Shown here piece after piece: positions 1 through 10,034 of a stretch of 64,000 bases of DNA; positions within the stretch are counted from its first letter, which is position 1, and each line of letters opens with the position of its first letter. The notes under the pieces are model-generated. The model was not told where the DNA came from. It ran no database searches and saw only the letters and a program-made list of their open reading frames with translations. A program made the position numbers and the translations under genes. Origin of the DNA: an uncultured Verrucomicrobiae bacterium (lineage in GTDB: Bacteria; Verrucomicrobiota; Verrucomicrobiia; Limisphaerales; AAA164-E04); contig CALSPN010000021.1 of assembly GCA_943788245.1 (NCBI GenBank), forward strand, positions 1-64,000, read 5' to 3'.

Positions 1-19
1 AAGGGAGTCACTGCGAGAA

Positions 20-1255
20 ATGTCAGAGCAAGCTATCGCTGTCGCGGATCTCGAACGGACCAGCGTTGCAGTGAGGGCTGAAACTGCTCGGCAACCTCAG
101 CGTGAGTCCGATGTCGATGAACACGCCTTTATGCGAGGGTTTCTGCGAGTGAGTTTTAAATTTGTTCTTCCACTCGCAGCTTTGATCACTCTGACAACAG
201 TGGCTCTCCAAGAGATTGTTTCAAAAGAACCTGCCCCGTTTCTGAAGATTTCAAAAGTAAGCAGTGCTTCTCATCTCCATACGGCCCTCGGTAAGATTGA
301 GGATCAACTGGAGATCAATATGCATGTCAGGGAAGGGGATACGGTTGAATCCAGATCCTGCGACTCATGGCTTGTTTTGCAGCTCGGGGATAAATCCCAC
401 ATTACCCTTGCAGGTCACAGTTATCTGCAAAACCTGGAGAAAGAGGAAGATTCGGTTCAATTACGGTTTTTGACCGGCAGTTTATGGGCAGAGTTTTCTC
501 AAGAAAAGGGAATGCAGTCTTTTACTATTCAAACCCCTACGTGCTCAATCGAATTACAAAACGCCCAGTTTGATCTGCACACGGAACGTTTTTTTACTCG
601 TCTTCGCGTCAACGATGGAACCGCCGTGGTGACGAGACTGTTGGATCAATCCCGAAGCGAAGTGCGTTCGGGTGAGCAAATTGAATGTAAGCTTGATGGT
701 GCTGCTGTCTTTGAATCGAATGAGCAGCCTCTTCCAGTCGACCACTGGCAGTGTCAGCTCCTTAAAGGTCCTGACATTTCTCTGGGCACAGTGCTCCCTT
801 CTTTCGAAAACGATTTTGCTAATATCAAGGCGGAACCTCTGCCCTGGAAGGTACGTCATGACAAGCATATCATGCTATACGCGGTCGCCCTTTCTGTCTC
901 CAGAAGCAGTGATCAACCTGTTTTACTGCAGCCGGGGTCGACTCTGCGATATTACGTGAGTTATGATGAGCCGGAACGTGTTAGATTCGGCTTCAGCACT
1001 CAGCGCATAGGGGGTATTTATGCAGGCAAGTTTGAAACAGATGTCCAGCCATCGCAGCTTGGTCCGGCAGGTGATATTCTAGAAATAGAATTAGACTTGG
1101 ACGCATTCTGGCCATTAAGTCCTCAACTTTCACCAAGACCGGAGGGACTTGAGGTTAGTGATATCTACGCATTGACCATCAAACATGATGCCGGGCTCAA
1201 GGTGCATCGTATTGAAATTATTCCGCCGAACAACGGTAGTTCGAATCTAGACTGA
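20..1255 (+). CDS. FecR-domain membrane protein with C-terminal beta-sandwich
   Basis: The 411-residue protein has a cytoplasmic N-terminus of about 45 residues, one membrane segment near residues 46-66 (FKFVLPLAALITLTTVAL) and a periplasmic FecR-type beta-rich domain at about 90-230, seen as GDKSHITLAGHSYLQNL followed by LRFLTGSLWAEF. The rest is a beta-rich tail. In FecR systems such a protein senses a periplasmic signal and controls an ECF sigma factor; in Verrucomicrobiota many stand-alone copies follow a sigma gene. Any such partner would lie upstream, outside the window. AAGGGAG sits 12 nt before the ATG and supports this start. The sensing role is inferred from the family only. Confidence 0.72.
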   Translation: MSEQAIAVADLERTSVAVRAETARQPQRESDVDEHAFMRGFLRVSFKFVLPLAALITLTTVALQEIVSKEPAPFLKISKVSSASHLHTALGKIEDQLEINMHVREGDTVESRSCDSWLVLQLGDKSHITLAGHSYLQNLEKEEDSVQLRFLTGSLWAEFSQEKGMQSFTIQTPTCSIELQNAQFDLHTERFFTRLRVNDGTAVVTRLLDQSRSEVRSGEQIECKLDGAAVFESNEQPLPVDHWQCQLLKGPDISLGTVLPSFENDFANIKAEPLPWKVRHDKHIMLYAVALSVSRSSDQPVLLQPGSTLRYYVSYDEPERVRFGFSTQRIGGIYAGKFETDVQPSQLGPAGDILEIELDLDAFWPLSPQLSPRPEGLEVSDIYALTIKHDAGLKVHRIEIIPPNNGSSNLD

Positions 1256-1285
1256 GAAATACCGCCGTTATATGTTAGAAATCAA

Positions 1286-2170
1286 CTAGCGATATTTATT
1301 CCAAACTTCGGGGACAGCGACCCACATCCCTGGCATTTTCGGATTGCTGTTCCAATTCTCCTGGACCCATACCTTCTCTTTCCTGATACGCTCGGCATGT
1401 CCGTCATAAAAAGCTATGTTGGCACCTTCATTATGTCGGTACATAGTGGGTCCTCCCGTGCCGGCATCCTTGTATTTCTGGACACTGCCTTGCTGGCCAA
1501 GCGCATCCCAACCCAAATTGTAGTCTGCACCTTTCCAGCGTGACCACCAATCCTGACCGTCGTGGAAAATAAGTTTTTCTGATGGGCTGCTGATACTGGC
1601 GAGTTTGTGTCCAGCATGATTTTTGCTCGCCAATGCCCAGCCTCGACCATCGGATGGAAACCAGTCTTCGAAGTTGTAACTGTAGCTGGCGAGTGTACCT
1701 CGGTTTTCTTCGTTGGATTGATTTGGATTGTTTGAAAAAGCATATTTTGCTGGATTTCGAATCTGCCTGTCGGCAGGGCAGCGATAATCAATCGGTGTTT
1801 GAACAATGGAGTTTGCATCTTTTGAGTAACCTATAATATCTCGGAAACTTTGGTTAGCCATCCAGATCTGAGTGTTTCCGTTACGATTGGCTGCGATCAA
1901 GGGGACCGCCTGATCATCATGGTCTGTTGCGTAAACCATGTTCGCGATTGAAAACTGGCGTAAATTATTGAGGCAGGCGGCTCCATGTGCTGTCCCCTTT
2001 GCTTTGGATAATGCAGGTAATAGCATTCCAGCCAAAATTGCAATAATGGCAATGACTACCAATAATTCGATCAATGTAAATCCTGCTTCACGGCTAAACA
2101 ATGCGGCACGGTGGCTTGTATTGTGAATGTATTTCATGGTCTCAAATATGGTGCTTGAAAACTGCACCAT
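1286..2170 (-). CDS. Pseudopilin-like protein (prepilin N-terminal methylation domain, H-X9-DG)
   Basis: The N-terminus carries a type IV prepilin signal, [25 protein letters not shown], with the glycine before the cleavage site, the mature F1 and the E5 all present. The C-terminus carries [12 protein letters not shown], which fits the H-X9-DG motif of the DUF1559-like pseudopilins that are abundant in Verrucomicrobiota and Planctomycetes. It is expected to be processed by a prepilin peptidase and held by its hydrophobic helix; its function is unknown. The internal ATG at 2137 (MKYIHNTS) is an equally plausible start, because the extra eleven residues only lengthen the leader. The gene is convergent with the FecR gene and has no obvious operon partner. 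Confidence 0.85.
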   Translation of the reverse strand: MVQFSSTIFETMKYIHNTSHRAALFSREAGFTLIELLVVIAIIAILAGMLLPALSKAKGTAHGAACLNNLRQFSIANMVYATDHDDQAVPLIAANRNGNTQIWMANQSFRDIIGYSKDANSIVQTPIDYRCPADRQIRNPAKYAFSNNPNQSNEENRGTLASYSYNFEDWFPSDGRGWALASKNHAGHKLASISSPSEKLIFHDGQDWWSRWKGADYNLGWDALGQQGSVQKYKDAGTGGPTMYRHNEGANIAFYDGHAERIRKEKVWVQENWNSNPKMPGMWVAVPEVWNKYR

Positions 2171-2200
2171 ACTTCAGTTTGAGATTTGTGGAAGACTAAT

Positions 2201-3657
2201 CTAGGCGGGTGCCTGTTTACGCACATTGAAGTCTATGCATCGTTTGGAAGTCGGAAACATCTTGTGAGGATTGCATCGTTGCTTCGGGTCAAAGACCGTT
2301 CGTACATCGATCATGGCTTTCAGGTCCGATGGAGTGAACTGTTTGACCATGAAATCGACTTTTTCAACTCCAATCCCGTGTTCGCCTGAGACACTTCCGC
2401 CAAGTTCCAGACATTTTTCAAGGATATCTTCTCCGGCTTGAATAGCTCGTTTTACCTGGTCGGGTTCTCTCTCATCAAATAGAATCAAGGGATGTATATT
2501 TCCGTCACCTGCATGAAATACATTGGGGATCCTTAGGTTTACCCGCTTGGAGCATGCCTGTATGAAATCCATGATTTCGGGAAGTTTGGATCTTGGTACC
2601 CACGCCGTCCTGAGTCAGGTAATTGGGACTGATCCTTCCGATTGCTCCAAAGGCTCTTTTGCGACATTTCCACAGTTGAGCCCTTTCTTCCTCAGATTGG
2701 GCCCGTCTGATTTCGCGTGCGCGGTTTTGCCTGCATATGGCCTCAATCATCGCTACCTGATTTTCCATGCCTGCTTCAGGGCCATCCAGCTCAATGATCA
2801 GTAAGGCCCCTGCATCCAAGGGAAACCCAAAATGATACGCTTCTTCAATAGCCCGGGTGATCAACTGATCCATCATTTCCAAAGCGCCGGGGACAATGCC
2901 TGCCTTGATGATGTCACTCACCGTTCGACTCGCTGATTCGACTGTTTCAAAAATACCGAGAAATGTTTGTAAGCATTCTGGCTTTGGTGTCAGTTTGACC
3001 AGGACCTCAGTGACGAGACCAAACATTCCCTCGCTGCCAATGGCAACGCCGCGCAGGTCAAGGCCTTCGTGATCCTCGCCCCCTTCCGGAGGACGTCCCC
3101 AGCCATATTTTTTCGCCATCGCTCAGAATCATCTCGAAACCGAGCACGTGATTTGTGGTAACACCGTATTTCAATGTGTGAGGTCCTCCGGAGTTGGTGG
3201 CGACGTTTCCGCCTATTGTGCACGCAAACTGACTGGATGGGTCTGGGGCGTAGAATAGTCCCAGTGACGCAACTTCTCGACTGATCCATGCATTGACGCA
3301 TCCTGCCTCGACCAGTGCTCTCCCATTTTCTTGGTCCACTTCCAGAATCTTCTGCATGCGAGACAGGCAGATCGTGATACCGCCATCTACCGCCAGCACG
3401 GCACCGCTCAAACTGGTACCTGCACCTCTTGGAATGAGGGGTAATTGATGTTCATGGCAAATCTTGATTACTTGCGCTGCTTCATCCGCAGAACCCGGGA
3501 GAACCACTGCCTGAGGAAGTTTCTTCTCAAGCGTGTAGGCATCGCATTCATAAACCATCAGTTTTTCAGGGTCGGTCAGCAGTGCTTCAGGTCCAACAAC
3601 GTCGCGCAGGGCCTTCTCCCAATGGGAACTCCCGTGTAGTTGAGGGGCGTGTTGCAT
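2201..3657 (-). CDS. glcD: FAD-linked oxidase, glycolate oxidase GlcD type (frame-disrupted)
   Basis: Three consecutive ORFs (3058-3657, 2505-3119, 2201-2572) together form one FAD-binding oxidoreductase of about 480 residues. The N-terminal piece has the FAD_binding_4 signature LPLIPRGAGTSLSGA and GGNVATNSGG; the middle piece continues with DLRGVAIGSEGMFGLVTEVL; the C-terminal piece has FHAGDGNIHP and GSVSGEHGIGVEK, typical of GlcD and D-lactate dehydrogenases. It would oxidise glycolate or D-lactate. Frame is lost in CCCC at 3097-3100 and in CCC at 2599-2601; removing one C at each site restores a continuous reading. Both sites look like homopolymer length errors. GlcE and GlcF partners are not seen nearby. 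Confidence 0.85.
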
Positions 3658-3808
3658 GGAGTAACTTTGGGATATAATTATAAATATGTCGAGAAATGGT
3701 AAAAAAACTCCAAACCGGCATGAATTAAGCTATAAATCCCATTATATCAGTTGTGATAATTTTGCTTTCAATGGTTGGGAGCAGAAGGTTGATCAATAGG
3801 AACCGCAT
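3658..3808. promoter_or_regulatory. Divergent promoter region between glcD-like and DUF1800 genes
   Basis: This AT-rich spacer separates two divergently oriented genes. It contains TATAATTATA at 3673-3682, a palindrome that offers a -10-like hexamer on both strands. For the minus-strand gene it would leave a very short leader. No convincing -35 element at standard spacing was found, so the assignment is tentative. Confidence 0.3.
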
Positions 3809-6800
3809 ATGAGATACAGAAGAAAACGGAGCGGCCTCGGCCTGCTGGCATTGGTTGTATTCTTGAGTCAGGGTGTTTCAGCTGCTGAACGACCGGTCAT
3901 AGAGGGTCTTCAGCTAGAAAATGGACAACTAACGATACAGGTGGATGTGCCTGATGGTTATGGGCATGTCCTTGTTGAATCCGGAAGCGATCTACGAGAT
4001 GAATTGCTGCATCCTTTGGTCTCTGGCGAGATTTTTGGTTATGCTGGAACAGCTACAATATCCATTCCAGAGCCAGGGCACACAACTTTTCTTAAAATCC
4101 AAGCAGGCATTGAAACAAACCCTCCCTTGGCTACCTACACGGGGGGAAACTATTTTTATTTTGAAGCGGATCTGCCAGGAGGTGGGCCACTGAGTCAATC
4201 ACAAGCGGCCAATCACGCCCTGAACCGACTTGCCTATGGGCCAACTCCTTCTGACGCTGCATGGATTGATGAGGTTGGATTGGATGCTTTTATTGATGCC
4301 CAATTACATCCGGAAACGATCAGTGATGAGCGAAATGCAAATCTGACTGGTTCAAATCGATCGTTATTTCACGAGTACCGGCCAGGCCTTGATACAAAAA
4401 TGATAGCCGATGGGGACCTGTGGTATTTACGAAAAGGCAATATCGCTCCACCGGCCGATTGGAATCAATTGGACCACAAGATTACGGACGACACGGGCTG
4501 GAGTTTAGTTCGTTCTGGTTTTGGTTACTCCAACAATGGTAATGAGAGAGATTATTTCCGCTTCGAACTGTCCGACATGAGACGTATTGAGGAAGGAGAG
4601 GATGCTCGTCCAGGCTATTTAAGTTTTTTTGTGCGTCGTGAATTTGATGTTTCAGATCCATCTGAAGTGGGAGGTTTATTTCTCAATATGATTTATGATG
4701 ATGGATTCGTGGCATACTTAAATGGAGAGGAAGTGGCGCGCGCCAATATGGGAGATTTGATTCGGCCCAATTATCGTTCAAAGTCAGTAAGGTCTGCAGA
4801 TGGTGACCCGGATTTCGGGCTTTTCGAAATCACTGAATCCAAAGATCTACTTGTAGCAGGTACAAACGTTCTGGCGATTCAACTTCATAATACCAGTATC
4901 ACAAGCTCTGATGCCATTCTTGCACCAGAGCTTATCCACCGTGATTTTTACCCCGGCAGGGAGTATGACCGAATCAATGACATAGATTCTCTCCAGAAGT
5001 TAATCCATGCCCAAGGCATGTTCAGCAAGAAACAACTTCAAGCGGTGATGGGGGAATTCTGGGAAAATCATTTTACGACCGATTACGACAAGACAGCTGA
5101 GTATCTGGATGACCTGGAGGACTCGCTCGGTGACAATGCCATGTTCGAGCAGCAAGCCGAGCAAGAGGCAGCACATGTTGAATTTAAAGAATATGAGTTT
5201 TTCCGCGATCACGCTTTTGATGCTTTCGGGGACTTATTACTTTACAGTGCGACCAGTCCTTCCATGTTGATATACTTGGACAATGTTATTAATGAAGTCG
5301 GTGAAGCCAATGAAAACTATGCACGTGAAATATTAGAGCTTTTCGCGTTTGGTGTTGATAACCGTTACACCCAAACAGACATTGAGGAATTATCTCGGTG
5401 TTTTACTGGTTGGCAGATTCGAAAAGTAAGGGCTGATAAGACTCAGGGATTTCCAGAATCCGCCTTGAATCCCCCTACACAGCCAAGTACCGGTTTCTTT
5501 GATCTTCCAATTGTCGATATAGGTTCAGGTTGGCGCTACTTCAAGGGAATGCGAGAGCCTGTTCGTTATCGAGAAGGTCTGGCACCTGAATGGACTAGGG
5601 TTGGCTTTGACGACACTAATTGGCTCAAAGGGGCAACCGGTATTGGCTATGGCGACGAAGACGACAATACCGTTCTTCAAGACATGCGCAGAAGGAATGA
5701 ACAAAAAGGGTATTCCAGCGTTTTCCTGAGGCGTCATTTTACTCTGCCCGCGGGCACAGAGATCAGCGATTTGGTGTTGTCCATCGATTACGACGATGGT
5801 TTTGTTGCTTATATCAATGGAAAAGAGGTAGGACGAAGTGCCAGCATGTCCGATACTGGAACACCTCCAAGATTTAATGAAACAGCTTCTCAAAATCATG
5901 AAGCGGGTGGTGAACCTGACGATATAAGCCTTGCTCGCTACGAGAGATTTTTCAACCCTTTTCCAGAGACCAATGTGCTTTCCATACAAGGGCATAATGT
6001 AAACTTTACCAGCTCTGATTTTTCTGTCCTACCGCGTTTGGTGAGCAGGAGTGTTACTCAGGAAAGCATCGAACCGGGAGATCCCAATGGACAATGGGCT
6101 TTTCGCTTCAATCCAGCTGATCATGACTATACTGCCAAGATACTTTTTGAGGGCACCGAGTGGGAAATGCGCATACCAGATGATCGGCAAGGCGTCGAGG
6201 GTCTGAATGATGCTCTTGATGTCATCAAAATGATGGCGAATCATCCTTCCACCCGTGAGTTTATCTGTGTCAAATTGGTGAATAAATTTGTGGCCGATAA
6301 AATCACCCTCCGCACATACAAGGATGGTTCTGCTCCTTCGCACTTATCAGACGTTGTCGATCGTGCCATCGATGCATGGCAGCAGGCTGAACCGATCGGA
6401 CATATTGGAACCGTACTAGCTGCCATATTTGATCGGTCAGACGTTTCCAACCCATTTTGGACGCAATCCGTTTACCAAGCAAAGGTCAAGACTCCTGTTG
6501 AATACATCAATAGTCTGGGGCGGGCAATGGAGTGGGGAGTCATGCTGGATGATTTACCTGAAATCAGTGAAGACATGGGGATGCATTTTTTTACGCGCGA
6601 CGATCCTGACGGATGGTCCGAGTATGGATTTGATTGGGTAAACACGGGAGCCATTTTGGAGCGATTGAACTTTGCCACTCGATTAACACGACACAACAAT
6701 AACAAATACCTTCGAAGCTGGTCGATTCGGCGGTATTTAAGATTGCATGACATAGAGACCGCAGAAGAAATAATAGATCATTTTGATCAATTATTATTCA

Positions 6801-6964
6801 ACGGTTCCCTATCGAAGGACACACGTGATTTGATCCTTAATTTCGCTCGAACTGCAGAGAACGGCAGACGAACCGTACTTAGTCCGGAAAGAAATGATTA
6901 CCTGTCCAGGGTAGGGGAACTGATCGGACTTATTCTTGCCATACCGGAAATGCACTATCAGTAA
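3809..6964 (+). CDS. Exported DUF1800 family protein with two inserted beta-sandwich modules
   Basis: This 1051-residue protein has a signal peptide (GLGLLALVVFLSQGVSAAE). DUF1800 blocks are visible in order: ANHALNRLAYGP near residue 133, MGEFWENHFTTDYD near 413, NYAREILELFAFGVDNRYT near 502 and HPSTREFICVKLVNKFVAD near 811. The DUF1800 fold is interrupted twice by similar beta-sandwich modules carrying DDGFVAYLNGEEVAR near 297 and DDGFVAYINGKEVGR near 660, so they look like an internal duplication. The family normally pairs with DUF1501, which follows 56 nt downstream. The function is unknown; export plus carbohydrate-binding-like modules suggest a surface or periplasmic role. TAGGAACC lies just before the start. 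Confidence 0.85.
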   Translation: MRYRRKRSGLGLLALVVFLSQGVSAAERPVIEGLQLENGQLTIQVDVPDGYGHVLVESGSDLRDELLHPLVSGEIFGYAGTATISIPEPGHTTFLKIQAGIETNPPLATYTGGNYFYFEADLPGGGPLSQSQAANHALNRLAYGPTPSDAAWIDEVGLDAFIDAQLHPETISDERNANLTGSNRSLFHEYRPGLDTKMIADGDLWYLRKGNIAPPADWNQLDHKITDDTGWSLVRSGFGYSNNGNERDYFRFELSDMRRIEEGEDARPGYLSFFVRREFDVSDPSEVGGLFLNMIYDDGFVAYLNGEEVARANMGDLIRPNYRSKSVRSADGDPDFGLFEITESKDLLVAGTNVLAIQLHNTSITSSDAILAPELIHRDFYPGREYDRINDIDSLQKLIHAQGMFSKKQLQAVMGEFWENHFTTDYDKTAEYLDDLEDSLGDNAMFEQQAEQEAAHVEFKEYEFFRDHAFDAFGDLLLYSATSPSMLIYLDNVINEVGEANENYAREILELFAFGVDNRYTQTDIEELSRCFTGWQIRKVRADKTQGFPESALNPPTQPSTGFFDLPIVDIGSGWRYFKGMREPVRYREGLAPEWTRVGFDDTNWLKGATGIGYGDEDDNTVLQDMRRRNEQKGYSSVFLRRHFTLPAGTEISDLVLSIDYDDGFVAYINGKEVGRSASMSDTGTPPRFNETASQNHEAGGEPDDISLARYERFFNPFPETNVLSIQGHNVNFTSSDFSVLPRLVSRSVTQESIEPGDPNGQWAFRFNPADHDYTAKILFEGTEWEMRIPDDRQGVEGLNDALDVIKMMANHPSTREFICVKLVNKFVADKITLRTYKDGSAPSHLSDVVDRAIDAWQQAEPIGHIGTVLAAIFDRSDVSNPFWTQSVYQAKVKTPVEYINSLGRAMEWGVMLDDLPEISEDMGMHFFTRDDPDGWSEYGFDWVNTGAILERLNFATRLTRHNNNKYLRSWSIRRYLRLHDIETAEEIIDHFDQLLFNGSLSKDTRDLILNFARTAENGRRTVLSPERNDYLSRVGELIGLILAIPEMHYQ

Positions 6965-7020
6965 GCTGCACAGCCTATCAATCCCTCAACTCAGACATAA
7001 CCTTTAAATACATTTTTAAA

Positions 7021-8385
7021 ATGCAAGTTTTCAACCGACGAAATTTCTTACGAACCAGCGCCCTGTCCTTTTCCTCGATTGGGCTCAACATGGTAACTCC
7101 CTCACTCTTTCAACGCCGACTAGAAGCTGCGGCGCTGCCAAAGGACCGCAAGATGATTTTTATCTTTTTGCAGGGAGGTAATGACGGCCTTAACACTCTC
7201 ATTCCTCGAGGCGATGCTGATTACAATACCGTTAACCGTCCGAGCTTGTATATCCCGGAAGACCGTGCCATTGATTCAGGAAATGGTTTTGCGCAGTTCC
7301 ATCCGGCATTAGAGCCCATGATGGAAATATACAACAATACCAAACTCAATGGTCAGGAAGGGGCTGGGAACATGGCCGTTTTGCACAGGGTCGGTTACGA
7401 TGGTCAATCGCGCTCTCACTTTGACAGTCAGCATTATTGGCAAAACGGAATCCCAGGGGATGCGGACACTGAAGAAGGATTTATATACCGCCATATCGAC
7501 GCCAATTTTGATTTGAATCATCCAGATAACTCATTTGTGGCAGCAGGGTTGAGTTCAAATCAATTGGTTGCGCTCAAGGGCCAGAACATGATTCCGAATT
7601 TCAGCAGGACACGTGACTTTACTTTTCCTGCAGGTAACAAGTTTCTCGGTACGCCTCCATCTTCACCTGGCTCAAAAGACGGTAAAGGATTGATGGGGCT
7701 ATATGGATTGTCACCCGATAAACCATTTAAGCCTTATGGAGGATTAGTACATGGTGCCGGGCAAACCTTGGGAAGAACGATGACCGTGGTGCAGGATGCA
7801 GTGTCCAAAGGAGATTATACACCTGAAAACGATGCTGTGTATCCAGATACTTCCATGGGGCGCAAACTCTCCGAAGCTGCGATGTTGTTAAAACGCACTC
7901 CAGCGAAAATCATTGGCTTACGGCGAGGCGGTTTTGATACTCATCAGCGTCAAGGGCAGATCAACGGGAGTCATGCTAACTTGCTGGGAGAATTAGCGCA
8001 GGGGATGCAGGCGTTGCATCGTGATTTACAATCTCAATGGGAAGACTTGCTGGTTGTTACCATGACGGAATTTGGTCGTACGTCCAAAGAGAACGGAAGT
8101 AACGGTACTGATCATGCTGAATCCAGTGTCATGTTTGTAGCGGGAGGAGGAGTCGAGGGGGGAGTTTATAACTGCGATCAGACAACATGGGAAGAGAACG
8201 CAATGTTCAGTGCCCGCAGCCGCTACTTGGGACGACGCACTGACTTCAGAGCTGCTTTCGGAGAGATCTTTCAGCGGCATTTTGGAGATGATCCAGCCAT
8301 GATGGATCAATTAATGCCAGGTTACTCCATCGCCCAGCTGGACAACCCCAATGATTTCAAATTCCTTAACTTTCTCAAAGCTTGA
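7021..8385 (+). CDS. DUF1501 family protein, Tat-exported
   Basis: The N-terminus RRNFLRTSALSFSS is a twin-arginine signal followed by a short hydrophobic stretch. The body matches DUF1501, an alkaline-phosphatase/sulfatase-fold family: IFIFLQGGNDGLNTLIPRGD near residue 45, GGFDTHQRQGQ near 300, and TEFGRTSKENGSNGTDH near 350, which holds the Asp/His expected of metal-binding ends of this fold. Length (454 aa) is typical. It directly follows the DUF1800 gene, as in many planctomycete and verrucomicrobial genomes, implying one transcription unit that ends at the hairpin at 8399-8433. The biochemical role is not established. Confidence 0.88.
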   Translation: MQVFNRRNFLRTSALSFSSIGLNMVTPSLFQRRLEAAALPKDRKMIFIFLQGGNDGLNTLIPRGDADYNTVNRPSLYIPEDRAIDSGNGFAQFHPALEPMMEIYNNTKLNGQEGAGNMAVLHRVGYDGQSRSHFDSQHYWQNGIPGDADTEEGFIYRHIDANFDLNHPDNSFVAAGLSSNQLVALKGQNMIPNFSRTRDFTFPAGNKFLGTPPSSPGSKDGKGLMGLYGLSPDKPFKPYGGLVHGAGQTLGRTMTVVQDAVSKGDYTPENDAVYPDTSMGRKLSEAAMLLKRTPAKIIGLRRGGFDTHQRQGQINGSHANLLGELAQGMQALHRDLQSQWEDLLVVTMTEFGRTSKENGSNGTDHAESSVMFVAGGGVEGGVYNCDQTTWEENAMFSARSRYLGRRTDFRAAFGEIFQRHFGDDPAMMDQLMPGYSIAQLDNPNDFKFLNFLKA

Positions 8386-8398
8386 GCGTGGATTAAAG

Positions 8399-8433
8399 AG
8401 CAGGGGTTTCATCTCAAAAAAGAAACCCCTGCT
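8399..8433 (+). terminator. Rho-independent-like terminator after DUF1501
   Basis: A perfect 12-bp stem, AGCAGGGGTTTC pairing with GAAACCCCTGCT across an 11-nt A-rich loop, begins 13 nt after the DUF1501 stop and is followed by ATTT. The U-tract is short, but stem strength and position support termination of the DUF1800-DUF1501 unit. Confidence 0.75.
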
Positions 8434-8686
8434 ATTTCCGAGGCCATGGTGACCTTACTTGTGAGATGACCTTTGATTGCCAGTGCGAAGTCTATCATTG
8501 GGGATTTTCGAGTTGACATCCAAGTTGCTTTCCTCCTTCATCCTCTCTCAATGATCATCAAATCTAGAGAGAGAAATTATCGGTATTGTCGCTCCAGGTG
8601 CCTTCACTAGAAGTTCCGGGCGGCATTCTCTCTATTTACGTTTCTTTCATTTCTCCCGTTTGCTTCAACCTTTGTATTTCAAAGCG

Positions 8687-10024
8687 ATGAGTATTTCTAT
8701 TATTTCCGGTTCCGTAACTTCTCCCAAGGGTTTCCTGGGGGCAGGAGTTTTTTGTGATGTAAAACGAATGGGTACTGGCAAGGGTTCCAACAAGGGGCGC
8801 AAATTGGATTTGGGTGTCATATACTCAAAGGCTCCCTGCGCAGCTGCCGGCATGTTTACGACCAATCAAATTTGTGCTGCTCCAGTTAAAGTCTGTGTTG
8901 ATCATCTGAAGATCGGCAAAGCTCGGGCTGTGGTTGTGAACTCGGGGAATGCCAATGCGTGTACGGGATCAAAAGGGCGCGAGGATGCGGAATCAATGTG
9001 TCGTCAAACGGCCAAGCATCTAGGCATTAAAACGTCCGAGGTCTTTGTGGCTTCCACTGGTCGGATTGGTCTACCGCTTCCGATGCCAAATATTCGTCGG
9101 GGTGTTGAGGCTGCATGCGGTCAATTGACGACTGAATCTGTGGGTGGGGATCAATTGGCCGAGGCTATCATGACCAGCGATACACATCCAAAACAATATG
9201 CGCTAGAGGTTAACTTGGGTGGCAAAAAAGTCACGATCGGTGGTGTCGCCAAAGGTGCAGGGATGATTCAGCCGGGGATGAGTCCAACTGGTAACAGACC
9301 TTACAGTATGCCCCTGCATGCCACCATGCTTTCGTTCATCACCACGGACGCTGCTATCAGCAAACCAACCTTACAGCGCTGCCTCACGGAGGCAGTTGCT
9401 TCGACTTTTAACCGAATCACAGTGGACGGTGATATGAGCACGAACGATACAGTACTGGTTTTAGCGAACGGATTGGCCGAAAATCAGACCATCAGGCATA
9501 CTGCAAAGGATGCCATCTCAAAATCCTCATTAACCTTGTTTCAACAAGCTCTGAATCTGGTTTGTTTTGCGCTTGCTAAAATGCTGGTTAAGGACGGCGA
9601 AGGTGTATCTCGGTTCGTCACTGTACGTGTGGCAGGTGCCAAAACTAATCAGCAAGCAGATGCAGCCGTTCGGTCTGTGGCCAACAGCTCGCTGGTAAAA
9701 ACCAGCTGGCTGGGTGGAGATCCCAATTGGGGAAGGATTATCGATGCGCTTGGTTATTCGGATGCCACCGTGGAAGAAAACAAAGTGGACATCGGCTACA
9801 GCGCAGCAGGTTCAAGTAAGATCCTGTATTCATTGAAGGCAGGCAAACCCACGCGCGTCACCTTTGAGCGACTTTGTAGAGCCGTGGCTGACCCTGAATT
9901 TGATTTGCATGTCAATTTAAACCTAGGGAAAGGCAAAGCCGTCATGTATGCGAGTGATTTAACTGAGGAATATGTTGAGTTCAATAAGGGGGATGTGACT
10001 GACCCTGCTTCATTGGGGGGATAA
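8687..10024 (+). CDS. argJ: Bifunctional glutamate N-acetyltransferase/ornithine acetyltransferase ArgJ
   Basis: ArgJ recycles the acetyl group from N-acetylornithine to glutamate in the cyclic arginine pathway. Family landmarks are AGMFTTNQICAAPV, VVNSGNANACTG, the autocleavage region with ATMLSFITTDAAIS (the Thr before Met-Leu should become the new N-terminus of the beta chain), and RITVDGDMSTNDTV. A 13-residue stretch (SPTGNRPYSMPLH) separates the usual G-M from the ATML cleavage site, longer than in typical ArgJ. The ORF track starts at TTG 8660; the ATG at 8687 (MSISII) aligns better with family N-termini. It heads argJ-argB-argD-argF, with argB 10 nt downstream. No argC is visible. Confidence 0.93.
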   Translation: MSISIISGSVTSPKGFLGAGVFCDVKRMGTGKGSNKGRKLDLGVIYSKAPCAAAGMFTTNQICAAPVKVCVDHLKIGKARAVVVNSGNANACTGSKGREDAESMCRQTAKHLGIKTSEVFVASTGRIGLPLPMPNIRRGVEAACGQLTTESVGGDQLAEAIMTSDTHPKQYALEVNLGGKKVTIGGVAKGAGMIQPGMSPTGNRPYSMPLHATMLSFITTDAAISKPTLQRCLTEAVASTFNRITVDGDMSTNDTVLVLANGLAENQTIRHTAKDAISKSSLTLFQQALNLVCFALAKMLVKDGEGVSRFVTVRVAGAKTNQQADAAVRSVANSSLVKTSWLGGDPNWGRIIDALGYSDATVEENKVDIGYSAAGSSKILYSLKAGKPTRVTFERLCRAVADPEFDLHVNLNLGKGKAVMYASDLTEEYVEFNKGDVTDPASLGG

Positions 10025-10034
10025 AACGATTGTC

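Noticed and set aside
5525-5995. 156-codon antisense ORF within the DUF1800 gene
   Set aside because: It lies opposite a well-supported gene and has no recognisable motif; shadow ORF.
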